Assembly: GCA_002418465.1 (NCBI GenBank)
Contig: DIEE01000246.1
Span: 1-10,567, forward strand
Direction of reading: 5' to 3'
DNA from: Pseudomonas sp. UBA5782
Lineage (GTDB): Bacteria; Pseudomonadota; Gammaproteobacteria; Pseudomonadales; Pseudomonadaceae
Length of the DNA stretch: 10,567 bases
This document shows, in pieces, positions 1 to 6,374 of this stretch; the stretch's first letter is position 1, and every line of letters begins with the position of its first letter. Under the pieces are notes generated by a model. That model worked only from the letters and a program-made list of their open reading frames with translations, had not been told where the DNA came from and made no database searches. Both the position numbers and the translations under genes were made by a program.

Positions 1-17
1 GGTGCGCCGCGCGCACC
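1..17. terminator. GC-rich perfect hairpin, possible terminator of the minus-strand gene
   Basis: GGTGCGC-CGC-GCGCACC is a perfect 7-bp stem with a 3-nt loop. It lies 20 bp beyond the stop codon of the minus-strand membrane protein gene. No T-run can be seen because the window ends here, so it could equally be part of a repeat. Confidence 0.3.
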
Positions 18-37
18 AATACCGCGGCGCCGAAGGC

Positions 38-1093
38 TCACGCCCCCACAGGACGACTCGTCTGCTTCAGCGAATCCGCCCATTCGCGCAACGGTAAAGG
101 CGGTTGCTGCTGCCAGATGCGTGCCCAGATCAGCTTCATCTGCGCCGCGCCGCCGCGTTCCATCGGCAGGCGCTCGACGTAGGGGATCAGCTGCCACTGG
201 CCGTCGCGCCGCTCCGCCAGCGGGAAGCGGAACGGGTGGAAGCCGGTCATGCCCAGGCGCAGGTCGGTGACGATCAGCTTGCCGTCGATCTCGTCGTAGC
301 GCAGCCAATCGTCGGTGAACCATTCCAGGCGTTTTTCCTGTGGCGAGTCGGCCAGCGCGGCGCGCAGTTCGGTGCCGCGGGCGAAGCGCTCGATCTGCGG
401 CGGCTGGCTATCGAACCAGCTGACCACCGCCTCGTGATAGTCCGCACCGTCGCGCACGATGACCCGCCAGAGCAGGCTGTTGAACGGCGTCGGCGCGCTG
501 AACAGCGCTTCGGCGCGGATGCCCTGGCGTGCCAGCTCCTTTTCCACCGATTGCTCGGCCATCTGCTTGCCGGCGACGGTGAACGCCAGGTACAGGCTGG
601 ACAGCGCGAGTGCCAGCAGCGGCAGGCGCGGGGCCTTGTCGCGCAGGCCATGGACCAGCCCGCCGATCACCGCGAGCAGCAGCGGCACGGTGTACAGCGG
701 GTCGATGATGAACACCGTCGACCAGGCGGTCGGCGTCGGCGTGAACGGCCAGAACAGCTGGGTGCCGTAGCTGGTGAAGGCGTCCAGCAGCGGATGGGTG
801 GCGAGCACCAGCCACAGCGTGACGAACAGCCTGCCCGCGGAATAACCGGGATGCGGACGCCAGCGCAGCAGCAGGGTCAGCAGCAGCGCCAGGCCGCTGA
901 GCACCAGCAGCGAATGGCTGAAGCTGCGGTGGTAGGTCATTCCCGCCACGGCGTCGCCGTAATCGATCACCACGTCGAGGTCCGGCAGGGTCGCCAGCGC
1001 GGCGCCGTAGAGCAGTGCCTTGCGTCCCTGCCAGCGGCCGAGCAGCGCACCCTGAATAGTGGCGCCGAGTACCGCCTGGGTTATCGAATCCAT
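38..1093 (-). CDS. DUF457/YdjM-family membrane-bound metal-dependent hydrolase
   Basis: This encodes a 351-residue integral inner-membrane protein of the YdjM/DUF457 type (Pfam PF04307), annotated as a putative metal-dependent hydrolase; no substrate is established. The N-terminus MDSITQAVLGA is typical of the family. Candidate metal ligands are PDLD (37-40), YHRSFSHS (54-61) and THPLLDAFTSYG (99-110). Hydrophobic segments lie at about 61-77, 87-104, 125-150 and 156-174, followed by a long soluble C-terminal half. The reading frame stays open upstream to 1747, but the ATG at 1093 is chosen because it gives the family N-terminus and has a good ribosome binding site (GAGGTG, 1097-1102 on the complement). 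Anything further upstream would overlap arfB antisense. It is divergent from arfB across 189 bp, and no functional link between them is evident. Family membership is secure; the enzymatic activity is inferred from the family name only. Confidence 0.88.
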   Translation of the reverse strand: MDSITQAVLGATIQGALLGRWQGRKALLYGAALATLPDLDVVIDYGDAVAGMTYHRSFSHSLLVLSGLALLLTLLLRWRPHPGYSAGRLFVTLWLVLATHPLLDAFTSYGTQLFWPFTPTPTAWSTVFIIDPLYTVPLLLAVIGGLVHGLRDKAPRLPLLALALSSLYLAFTVAGKQMAEQSVEKELARQGIRAEALFSAPTPFNSLLWRVIVRDGADYHEAVVSWFDSQPPQIERFARGTELRAALADSPQEKRLEWFTDDWLRYDEIDGKLIVTDLRLGMTGFHPFRFPLAERRDGQWQLIPYVERLPMERGGAAQMKLIWARIWQQQPPLPLREWADSLKQTSRPVGA

Positions 1094-1282
1094 CGTCACC
1101 TCGTTCGTCGATCGTCGCCGCCACGGTAATCCATCGGCGTTCGTCTGATCGGAAAGGGCGCGGCTGAAAAGGTTTCCGCGGATGTCTACGGCGCGCCTCC
1201 ATGGCGGTGTTTTCCTCGGATCGAAGACCAAACGGGACGGTCTCAGGTAGGGTAGCCACCCGCCCAACGACGAACGCACGCC

Positions 1283-1696
1283 ATGCTGGAAGTCTCCAAC
1301 GCCGTCCACCTGCCCGATGACGAGATCGAACTCACCGCGATCCGCGCCCAGGGCGCCGGCGGGCAGAACGTCAACAAGGTCTCCAGCGCCGTGCACCTGC
1401 GCTTCGACAGCCAGGCCTCGTCGTTGCCGCCGTTCTACAAGGAACGCCTGCTGGCGCTGCGCGACAGCCGCATCACCGCCGAGGGCGTGGTGGTGATCAA
1501 GGCGCAGCAGTACCGCACCCAGGAGCAGAACCGCGCCGACGCTCTGGAGCGCCTGGCCGAGCTGATCCGCGATGCCGGCAAGGTGGAGAAGAAACGCCGA
1601 CCGACCAAGCCCACTCTGGGTTCGAAGAAGCGCCGCCTGGAAGGCAAGGCCAAGCGCGGTGCGATCAAGGCCGGGCGCGGGCGGGTGGATGTGTGA
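1283..1696 (+). CDS. arfB: Alternative ribosome-rescue factor B (peptidyl-tRNA hydrolase)
   Basis: ArfB (YaeJ) enters ribosomes stalled on non-stop mRNAs and hydrolyses the peptidyl-tRNA, backing up tmRNA trans-translation. The 137-residue protein has the family's usual length. The release-factor-type catalytic loop AQGAGGQNVNK has its GGQ at residues 27-29, followed by the conserved VSSAVHLRFD. The lysine/arginine-rich tail from about residue 101 (KKRRPTKPTLGSKKRR) is the diagnostic ArfB C-terminal helix that occupies the empty mRNA channel. A codon-recognition domain like that of RF1/RF2 is absent, as expected. The ATG at 1283 is the only start that gives the normal N-terminus; no strong Shine-Dalgarno precedes it. 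It appears to be monocistronic, with a repeat cluster starting about 65 bp downstream. Very confident by motif and tail. Confidence 0.95.
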   Translation: MLEVSNAVHLPDDEIELTAIRAQGAGGQNVNKVSSAVHLRFDSQASSLPPFYKERLLALRDSRITAEGVVVIKAQQYRTQEQNRADALERLAELIRDAGKVEKKRRPTKPTLGSKKRRLEGKAKRGAIKAGRGRVDV

Positions 1697-1760
1697 TTCG
1701 GCGTGGTCGCGGATCTGCCCGCCCGCGCACTGTGATACAGCAGACACTCCGGCTGCCCCT

Positions 1761-1826
1761 GTAGGGCGATGACGTTCTTTTCATCCACCGTTACACCGCC
1801 CGGTGGATCGATGAGGCGCGCCCTAC
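1761..1826. repeat. Palindromic intergenic repeat, module 1
   Basis: A 66-bp unit is bounded by GTAGGGCG (1761-1768) and its exact inverse CGCCCTAC (1819-1826). A second nested pairing joins TCATCCACCG (1781-1790) to CGGTGGATcgATGA (1801-1814), with two extra bases pairs' worth of sequence in the right arm. The 18-mer at 1803-1820 recurs at 1942-1959 in module 3. I see no coding content. It looks like a REP-like, CCCTAC-ended interspersed repeat, although its copy number elsewhere cannot be judged from this window. Confidence 0.6.
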
Positions 1827-1852
1827 GGTGATCCCGGAATGCATCCGCTTTT

Positions 1853-1910
1853 GTAGGGGCGAACACGTTCGCCATACGCAGCCGAGCCGGGCGAGCACCT
1901 TCGTCCCTAC
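1853..1910. repeat. Palindromic intergenic repeat, module 2
   Basis: The outer arms GTAGGGGCGAA (1853-1863) and TTCGTCCCTAC (1900-1910) are inverted with one mismatch. Nested in the left end is a compact perfect palindrome, GGCGAAC-AC-GTTCGCC (1858-1873). It shares the GTAGGG/CCCTAC ends with the two neighbouring modules but not their GTGGATCG core, so it is a related but distinct subtype. Confidence 0.55.
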
Positions 1911-1941
1911 GGGAAGCCCGATCCTCCGCCGTTGCGCCGCC

Positions 1942-1970
1942 GTGGATCGATGAGGCGCGATCCACCCTAC
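1942..1970. repeat. Palindromic intergenic repeat, module 3
   Basis: GTGGATCG (1942-1949) and CGATCCAC (1958-1965) form a perfect 8-bp stem around ATGAGGCG, and the unit ends in CCCTAC (1965-1970). The first 18 bases are identical to module 1 at 1803-1820, a direct repeat offset by 139 bp. It looks like a right half-copy of the same repeat family. Confidence 0.55.
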
Positions 1971-2009
1971 GGGCTGGCTCCTGCCGGGGGAGGCGACGAG
2001 TCATTACGG

Positions 2010-2032
2010 AACAAGCCAATTGGTGGCTTGTT
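2010..2032. repeat. Perfect 9-bp inverted repeat
   Basis: AACAAGCCA (2010-2018) and TGGCTTGTT (2024-2032) are exact inverses around the loop ATTGG. No T-run follows in either direction, so a Rho-independent terminator is unlikely. It lies about 210 bp upstream of kdgD and beyond the CCCTAC repeats. It could be an operator-type dyad or a terminator-like structure; which one is not decided by the sequence. Confidence 0.45.
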
Positions 2033-2092
2033 GTCCTATGACTCGCATCGGCTCATGGCTTCCGTTTCCTCTGGAATACCGTCGCATTGACC

Positions 2093-2122
2093 TTGAAAAG
2101 GCTTTTTCACCCACGCTATAGA
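2093..2122 (+). promoter_or_regulatory. Candidate sigma-70 promoter upstream of kdgD (distal)
   Basis: TTGAAA (2093-2098) and TATAGA (2117-2122) are spaced by 18 bp, a reasonable -35/-10 pair by eye. Transcription would start near 2129, leaving a leader of about 110 nt before kdgD. This is a weak prediction that competes with the proximal candidate at 2150-2177. Confidence 0.3.
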
Positions 2123-2149
2123 CCAAGGTCGTAGGCGTTCGAGTGGTGC

Positions 2150-2207
2150 TTGTATTTCCCGATCATAGTTGTACGATGACATACGACATGACGCGTGCTG
2201 GTCGTAT
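2150..2207 (+). promoter_or_regulatory. Candidate kdgD promoter with overlapping operator-like dyads
   Basis: TTGTAT (2150-2155) and TACGAT (2172-2177), 16 bp apart, are a possible -35/-10 pair. Across the -10 and presumed start site lies an imperfect dyad, GTTGTA-N8-TACGAC (2168-2187, five of six positions inverted). Overlapping it is a perfect one, ATACGAC (2181-2187) against GTCGTAT (2201-2207) with a 13-bp spacer. Hexarate genes in pseudomonads are commonly controlled by GntR/FadR-type or LysR-type regulators. A GT...AC dyad at the promoter fits a GntR-type repressor site, but the regulator itself is not in the window, so this is inference. Confidence 0.35.
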
Positions 2208-2239
2208 CTTTCCTCATCGCTTTACAGGGTGTTCGCATA

Positions 2240-3151
2240 ATGAATCCACAAGAACTCAAGTCCATCCTCTCCTCCGGTCTGCTGTCCTTCCCGGTCACCG
2301 ACTTCGACGCCGCCGGTGAATTCAACCCGGCCGGCTACGTGCGCCGCCTGGAATGGCTGTCCCAGTACGGTGCTACCGCGCTGTTCGCCGCCGGCGGTAC
2401 CGGTGAGTTCTTCTCCCTGGCGCCGGACGAATACGGCTCGGTGATCAAGACCGCGGTCGATACCTGCGCCAGCAGCGTGCCGATCCTCGCCGGCGTCGGC
2501 GGCCCGACCCGCCTGGCCATCCAGTACGCGCAGGAAGCCGAGCGCCTGGGCGCCAAGGGCCTGCTGCTGCTGCCGCACTACCTCACCGAAGCCAGCCAGG
2601 AAGGCGTGGCCGCGCACGTCGAGCAGGTCTGCCGTTCGGTGGACATCGGCGTGGTGGTCTACAACCGCAACGTCTGCCGCCTGACCCCGGCGCTGCTCGA
2701 GCAACTGGCCGAGCGCTGCCCGAACCTGATCGGCTACAAGGACGGCCTGGGCGACATCGAGCTGATGGTCTCGATCCGCCGCCGCCTCGGCGACCGCTTC
2801 AGCTACCTCGGCGGCCTGCCGACCGCGGAAGTCTATGCCGCCGCCTACAAGGCGCTGGGCGTGCCGGTTTACTCCTCGGCGGTGTTCAACTTCCTGCCGC
2901 GCACCGCGATGGACTTCTACCGCGCCATCGCCGCCGACGACCACGAGACCGTGGGCAAGCTGATCGACGATTTCTTCCTGCCGTACCTGGACATCCGCAA
3001 CCGCCGCAGCGGCTACGCGGTGAGCATCGTCAAGGCCGGGGCGAAGATCGCCGGTTACGACGCCGGCCCGGTGCGTGCGCCGCTGACCGACCTGCTGCCC
3101 GCCGAGTACGAGGCGCTGGAAGCCCTGATGAGCACCCAGGGCGCTCAATAA
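2240..3151 (+). CDS. kdgD: 5-dehydro-4-deoxyglucarate dehydratase
   Basis: KdgD (EC 4.2.1.41) is a cytoplasmic class I aldolase-fold enzyme of the DapA/NAL family. It converts 5-dehydro-4-deoxy-D-glucarate into 2,5-dioxopentanoate (2-oxoglutarate semialdehyde), CO2 and water. The 303-residue length is normal for Pseudomonas KdgD. Visible landmarks are the substrate-carboxylate loop AAGGTGEF (50-57), the catalytic tyrosine Y141 in VYNRN, and the Schiff-base lysine K167 in GYKDGLGD. The ATG at 2240 is preferred over the in-frame ATG at 2195: MNPQELKSILSSGLLSFPVT is the family N-terminus and AGGGTG (2226-2231) is a plausible ribosome binding site. The aldehyde dehydrogenase gene follows after 14 bp, so the two are surely co-transcribed and act in consecutive steps. 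The close DapA family leaves little ambiguity here, given the context. Confidence 0.95.
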   Translation: MNPQELKSILSSGLLSFPVTDFDAAGEFNPAGYVRRLEWLSQYGATALFAAGGTGEFFSLAPDEYGSVIKTAVDTCASSVPILAGVGGPTRLAIQYAQEAERLGAKGLLLLPHYLTEASQEGVAAHVEQVCRSVDIGVVVYNRNVCRLTPALLEQLAERCPNLIGYKDGLGDIELMVSIRRRLGDRFSYLGGLPTAEVYAAAYKALGVPVYSSAVFNFLPRTAMDFYRAIAADDHETVGKLIDDFFLPYLDIRNRRSGYAVSIVKAGAKIAGYDAGPVRAPLTDLLPAEYEALEALMSTQGAQ

Positions 3152-3165
3152 GAGGACGCTTCTCC

Positions 3166-4602
3166 ATGGCACAACGATTCGACAATCTCATCGGCGGCGA
3201 ATGGGTTGCCGGCGTCGGCTACACCGACAACATCAACCCGTCGGACCTGTCCGACTCGATCGGCGAATACGCCCAGGCCGATGCGGCCCAGGTCACCCAG
3301 GCGATCGAGGCCGCGCACCGTGCGTTCCCGGCCTGGTCGGTGTCGGGTATCCAGGCGCGCGCCGATGCGCTGGAAAAGGTCGGCCTGGAAATCCTCGCCC
3401 GCCGCGAGGAGCTGGGCGCGCTGCTGGCTCGCGAGGAAGGCAAGACGCTGCCCGAAGCGATCGGTGAAGTGGTTCGCGCCGGCAACATCTTCAAGTTCTT
3501 CGCCGGCGAGTGCCTGCGCCAGAGTGGCGACCTGCTCGACTCGGTACGCCCCGGCGTCAGCGTCGAGGTGACCCGCGAGCCGCTGGGCGTGATCGGCCTG
3601 ATCACCCCGTGGAACTTCCCCATCGCCATCCCGGCATGGAAAATCGCCCCGGCGCTGGCCTACGGCAACTGCGTGGTGTTCAAGCCGGCGGACCTGGTGC
3701 CGGGCTGCGCCTGGGCGCTGGCCGAGATCATCTCGCGGTCCGGTTTCCCGGCCGGCGTGTTCAACCTGGTGATGGGCGCCGGTCGGGTGGTCGGCGAGGC
3801 CATCGTCGGCGATCGCCGCGTGGATGGCATCAGCTTCACCGGTTCGGTCGGCGTGGGTCGCAGCATCGCCACCCAGTGCGTCGCCCGCGGCGCCAAGGTG
3901 CAGCTGGAGATGGGCGGCAAGAACCCGCAGGTGATCCTCGACGACGCGGACCTTTCCGTCGCCGTGGAACTGGCCACGCAGAGCGCCTTCTACTCCACCG
4001 GCCAGCGCTGCACGGCGTCCAGCCGGCTGATCGTCACCGCCGGCATCCACGACCGTTTCGTCGAGGCGATGGCCGAGCGCATGCGTTCGATCAAGGTCGG
4101 CCACGCGCTGGAGCCGGGCGTTCACGTCGGCCCGGTGGTGTCGCAGGCGCAACTCGAGCAGGACCTGCGCTACATCGCCCTGGGCCTGGAAGAGGGCGCG
4201 CGGCTGGTGTCCGGCGGCGAGCGCGTGAGCTGCGCGAAGGACGGCTATTACCTGGCGCCGACGCTGTTCGCCGATAGCGATGCGCAGATGCGCATCAGCC
4301 GCGAGGAAATCTTCGGGCCGGTGGCCAACATCGTCCGCGTGGCCGACTACGAGGCGGCGCTGGCGATGGCCAACGACACCGAGTTCGGCCTCTCCGCCGG
4401 CATCGCGACCACCTCGCTGAAGTACGCCAACCACTTCAAGCGCCACTCCCAGGCCGGCATGGTGATGGTCAACCTGCCCACCGCGGGGGTCGATTACCAC
4501 GTGCCGTTCGGCGGTCGCAAAGGCTCGTCCTACGGGGCTCGCGAGCAGGGGCGCTATGCCCGTGAGTTCTACGCCACGGTGAAGACCACCTACATCGGCT
4601 GA
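3166..4602 (+). CDS. 2-oxoglutarate semialdehyde dehydrogenase (aldehyde dehydrogenase family)
   Basis: This 478-residue NAD(P)-dependent aldehyde dehydrogenase most likely oxidises 2,5-dioxopentanoate to 2-oxoglutarate (EC 1.2.1.26), the last step before the TCA cycle. The full catalytic set is present: N150 in TPWNFP, the cofactor-binding K173 in VFKPAD, the Rossmann loop FTGSVGVG (224-231), the general base E248 in LEMGGKNP, the nucleophile C282 in GQRCTA, and EEIFGP (380-385). The substrate is inferred from position: it starts 14 bp after kdgD behind a good ribosome binding site (AAGAGGA, 3150-3156), and its predicted substrate is the product of KdgD. Sequence alone would also allow another semialdehyde. 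The stop codon TGA (4600-4602) lies within the direct repeat that borders a MITE-like element, so the insertion spared the coding sequence by a few bases. Confidence 0.93.
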   Translation: MAQRFDNLIGGEWVAGVGYTDNINPSDLSDSIGEYAQADAAQVTQAIEAAHRAFPAWSVSGIQARADALEKVGLEILARREELGALLAREEGKTLPEAIGEVVRAGNIFKFFAGECLRQSGDLLDSVRPGVSVEVTREPLGVIGLITPWNFPIAIPAWKIAPALAYGNCVVFKPADLVPGCAWALAEIISRSGFPAGVFNLVMGAGRVVGEAIVGDRRVDGISFTGSVGVGRSIATQCVARGAKVQLEMGGKNPQVILDDADLSVAVELATQSAFYSTGQRCTASSRLIVTAGIHDRFVEAMAERMRSIKVGHALEPGVHVGPVVSQAQLEQDLRYIALGLEEGARLVSGGERVSCAKDGYYLAPTLFADSDAQMRISREEIFGPVANIVRVADYEAALAMANDTEFGLSAGIATTSLKYANHFKRHSQAGMVMVNLPTAGVDYHVPFGGRKGSSYGAREQGRYAREFYATVKTTYIG

Positions 4603-4747
4603 GAACCTGTTCATGATCTGCTGCGCGTTGGCCCTACTGCGTTAAAAGACGGGCTCGGACGCTCATTTACAGCTCGTAAACTCCGCGCCCTCACCCGTTT
4701 TTTGCCTTGTATGGCTCTAGCTCGCGAGATCGTGAACAGGTTCTGAG
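4599..4747. mobile_element. MITE-like hairpin element with terminal inverted repeats and 5-bp direct repeats
   Basis: The core is 139 bp (4604-4742). Its ends, AACCTGTTCATGATCT (4604-4619) and AGATCGTGAACAGGTT (4727-4742), are inverted with 15 of 16 positions matching. CTGAG flanks it at 4599-4603 and 4743-4747, as a 5-bp target duplication would. Dyad symmetry continues inside: AAAAgACGGG (4644-4653) faces CCCGTTTTT (4694-4702), and TTTAC-agctc-GTAAA (4666-4680) sits exactly at the centre (4673). The whole element can fold into one long imperfect hairpin. It has no plausible coding sequence and no transposase, so it would be non-autonomous. The CCCGTTTTTT segment could give the transcript a terminator-like end between the upstream gene pair and gudP. 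I believe similar AACCTGTTC-ended repeats occur in pseudomonads, but I cannot check that here. Confidence 0.6.
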
Positions 4748-4802
4748 GACAGCAGCAGTAAGCGGAACGGCGTCGATCGGCGCCGGCCCGCAGCGACACC
4801 GC

Positions 4803-4832
4803 GGCGAGGCACGCGAAAAAACGCGCCTCGCC
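4803..4832 (+). promoter_or_regulatory. Stem-loop in the gudP leader
   Basis: GGCGAGG (4803-4809) pairs with CCTCGCC (4826-4832), and CGCG (4812-4815) with CGCG (4822-4825). This gives an 11-bp stem with a 2-nt bulge (C4810, A4811) capped by six adenines. It lies 67 bp upstream of the chosen gudP start and is not followed by T residues, so it is more likely an RNA-stabilising or leader structure than an intrinsic terminator. The function is unknown. Confidence 0.4.
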
Positions 4833-4899
4833 GGCCGCACGGATGGCGGCAAACGAACCAGTAGACCCCGCCACAAAAACAAAAGTGGGAGTAACCGCT

Positions 4900-6261
4900 G
4901 TGCAAGACACCAAGAAGACTCACGTCCGCTATCTGATTCTGCTGATGCTGTTCCTGGTCACCACGATCAACTATGCCGACCGCGCCACCATCTCCATCGC
5001 CGGCTCCAGCCTGCAGAAAGACCTCGGCATCGACGCCGTGACCCTCGGCTACATCTTCTCCGCCTTCGGCTGGGCCTACGTGCTCGGGCAGATTCCCGGC
5101 GGCTGGCTGCTCGACCGCTTCGGCTCGAAGAGGGTCTACGCCGCCGGCATCTTCATCTGGTCGCTGTTCACCCTGATGCAGGGCTTCGTCGGCGGTCTGC
5201 CGGTGGCCTGGGCGGTCACCACGCTGTTTGTCCTGCGCTTCATGGTCGGTTTCGCCGAGGCGCCATCGTTCCCCGGCAACGCGCGCATCGTCGCCGCCTG
5301 GTTCCCCACCGCCGAACGCGGCACGGCCTCGGCGATCTTCAACTCCGCGCAATACTTCGCCACCGCACTGTTCGCCCCGATCATGGGCTGGATCGTCCAT
5401 GCGATGGGCTGGGAGCACGTGTTCGTGGTCATGGGCGTACTGGGCATCATCTTCTCCGGCATCTGGATGAAGACCATCTACAACCCCAAGGAACACCCGC
5501 GCATCAACAGGGCGGAAATCGACTTCATCGAGCAGAACGGCGGCCTGGTGGACATGGACCAGACCCGCAAGAACGACGGACCGCGCTGGGACTACGTGCG
5601 CCAGCTGCTGACCAACCGCATGCTGCTGGGCGTGTACCTGAGCCAGTACTGCATCAATGCCATCACCTACTTCTTCCTCACCTGGTTCCCGGTTTACCTG
5701 GTGCAGGAGCGCGGCATGACCATCCTCAAGGCGGGCTTCATCGCCTCGCTGCCGGCCATTTGCGGCTTCATCGGCGGGGTGCTCGGCGGGCTGATTTCCG
5801 ACTACCTGCTGCGCAAGGGCCATTCGCTGACCTTCGCGCGCAAGCTGCCGATCGTCTGCGGCCTGACCCTGTCGACCACCATGGTCTTCTGCAACTACGT
5901 CGAGGCGGACTGGATGGTAGTCGGCTTCATGACCCTGGCGTTCTTCGGCAAGGGCATCGGCGCGCTCGGCTGGGCGGTGGTGGCGGATACCTCGCCCAAG
6001 CAGATCGCCGGCCTCTCCGGCGGCCTGTTCAACACCTTCGGCAACATCGCCTCGATCACCACGCCGATCGTCATCGGCTACATCATCGCCGCCACCGGTT
6101 CGTTCAAGTGGGCGCTGGTGTTCGTCGGTGCCAACGCGGTACTGGCGGTGTTCAGCTACCTGGTCATCGTCGGCAAGATCCAGCGCGTGGTGCTGCATGA
6201 CGACGACGGCGACGCCGGCGCCCAGGTGGTGGATGGCAAACTGGCCGACGCGCGCAGCTGA
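4900..6261 (+). CDS. gudP: MFS hexarate (D-glucarate/galactarate) transporter, GudP type
   Basis: This is a major facilitator superfamily symporter of the anion:cation symporter (ACS) family, which imports glucarate and galactarate across the inner membrane with protons. From GTG 4900 it is 453 residues, close to the usual length. NYADR (24-28) at the first helix is the ACS signature, and GGWLLDRFGSKR (67-78) is MFS motif A in loop 2-3. Many hydrophobic helices are visible, consistent with the usual twelve. The hydrophilic tail is rich in aspartate. An in-frame ATG at 4843 would add 19 polar residues but has no ribosome binding site. GTG 4900 has GGGAG (4887-4891) eight bases upstream and gives the typical N-terminus MQDTKKTHVRYLILLMLFLV, so it is preferred. 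The neighbours kdgD and garD support the substrate; glucarate versus galactarate preference cannot be read from the sequence. Confidence 0.9.
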   Translation: MQDTKKTHVRYLILLMLFLVTTINYADRATISIAGSSLQKDLGIDAVTLGYIFSAFGWAYVLGQIPGGWLLDRFGSKRVYAAGIFIWSLFTLMQGFVGGLPVAWAVTTLFVLRFMVGFAEAPSFPGNARIVAAWFPTAERGTASAIFNSAQYFATALFAPIMGWIVHAMGWEHVFVVMGVLGIIFSGIWMKTIYNPKEHPRINRAEIDFIEQNGGLVDMDQTRKNDGPRWDYVRQLLTNRMLLGVYLSQYCINAITYFFLTWFPVYLVQERGMTILKAGFIASLPAICGFIGGVLGGLISDYLLRKGHSLTFARKLPIVCGLTLSTTMVFCNYVEADWMVVGFMTLAFFGKGIGALGWAVVADTSPKQIAGLSGGLFNTFGNIASITTPIVIGYIIAATGSFKWALVFVGANAVLAVFSYLVIVGKIQRVVLHDDDGDAGAQVVDGKLADARS

Positions 6262-6374
6262 CGTTCACCCCGTTCACGGTTCGGCGCGCTAGAGTCGCCG
6301 GATCGTGAACGCTCCCGGTTCGCGCCGGGGGGCAGTTACCCGAGACAGCCTGAAACGACAACAAGGGCCAACCC
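6262..6374 (+). promoter_or_regulatory. gudP-garD spacer with GTTCAC motifs and a GC hairpin
   Basis: Two direct copies of CGTTCAC (6262-6268, 6271-6277) lie 9 bp apart right after the gudP stop. A perfect inverse of the extended second copy, CGTGAACG (6304-6311), pairs with CGTTCACG (6271-6278) over a 25-bp spacer. Behind it CTCCCGG (6312-6318) and CCGGGGG (6325-6331) form a 7-bp hairpin with one wobble pair. No convincing -35/-10 pair was found. garD has its own ribosome binding site, AAGGG (6363-6367), seven bases before its ATG. The arrangement could be a regulator site or RNA processing signal; neither is proven. Confidence 0.3.

Noticed and set aside
104..1129. 341-codon plus-strand open frame opposite the membrane protein gene
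   Set aside because: Arg/Gln/Ala-rich translation without any motif; the minus-strand frame has family motifs, membrane helices and a ribosome binding site.
1094..1747. 218-codon upstream extension of the minus-strand membrane protein frame
   Set aside because: It would run antisense through arfB, has no family similarity, and the internal ATG 1093 has a good GAGGTG site and the family N-terminus.
2195..2239. Upstream in-frame ATG for kdgD adding 15 residues
   Set aside because: The added residues are hydrophobic and foreign to the family, and the segment overlaps the operator-like dyad; ATG 2240 gives the normal length.
3145..4614. 489-codon open frame on the minus strand, opposite the aldehyde dehydrogenase
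   Set aside because: It mirrors the high-GC codon pattern of the plus-strand gene, has a low-complexity His/Ala/Arg/Gly/Asp-rich translation with no recognisable domain, and the sense frame has a full catalytic motif set.
4717..6198. Long open frames in two other readings across gudP (minus 4717-6198, plus 4707-6200)
   Set aside because: They overlap the strongly supported permease, have charged low-complexity translations, and one begins inside the mobile element.
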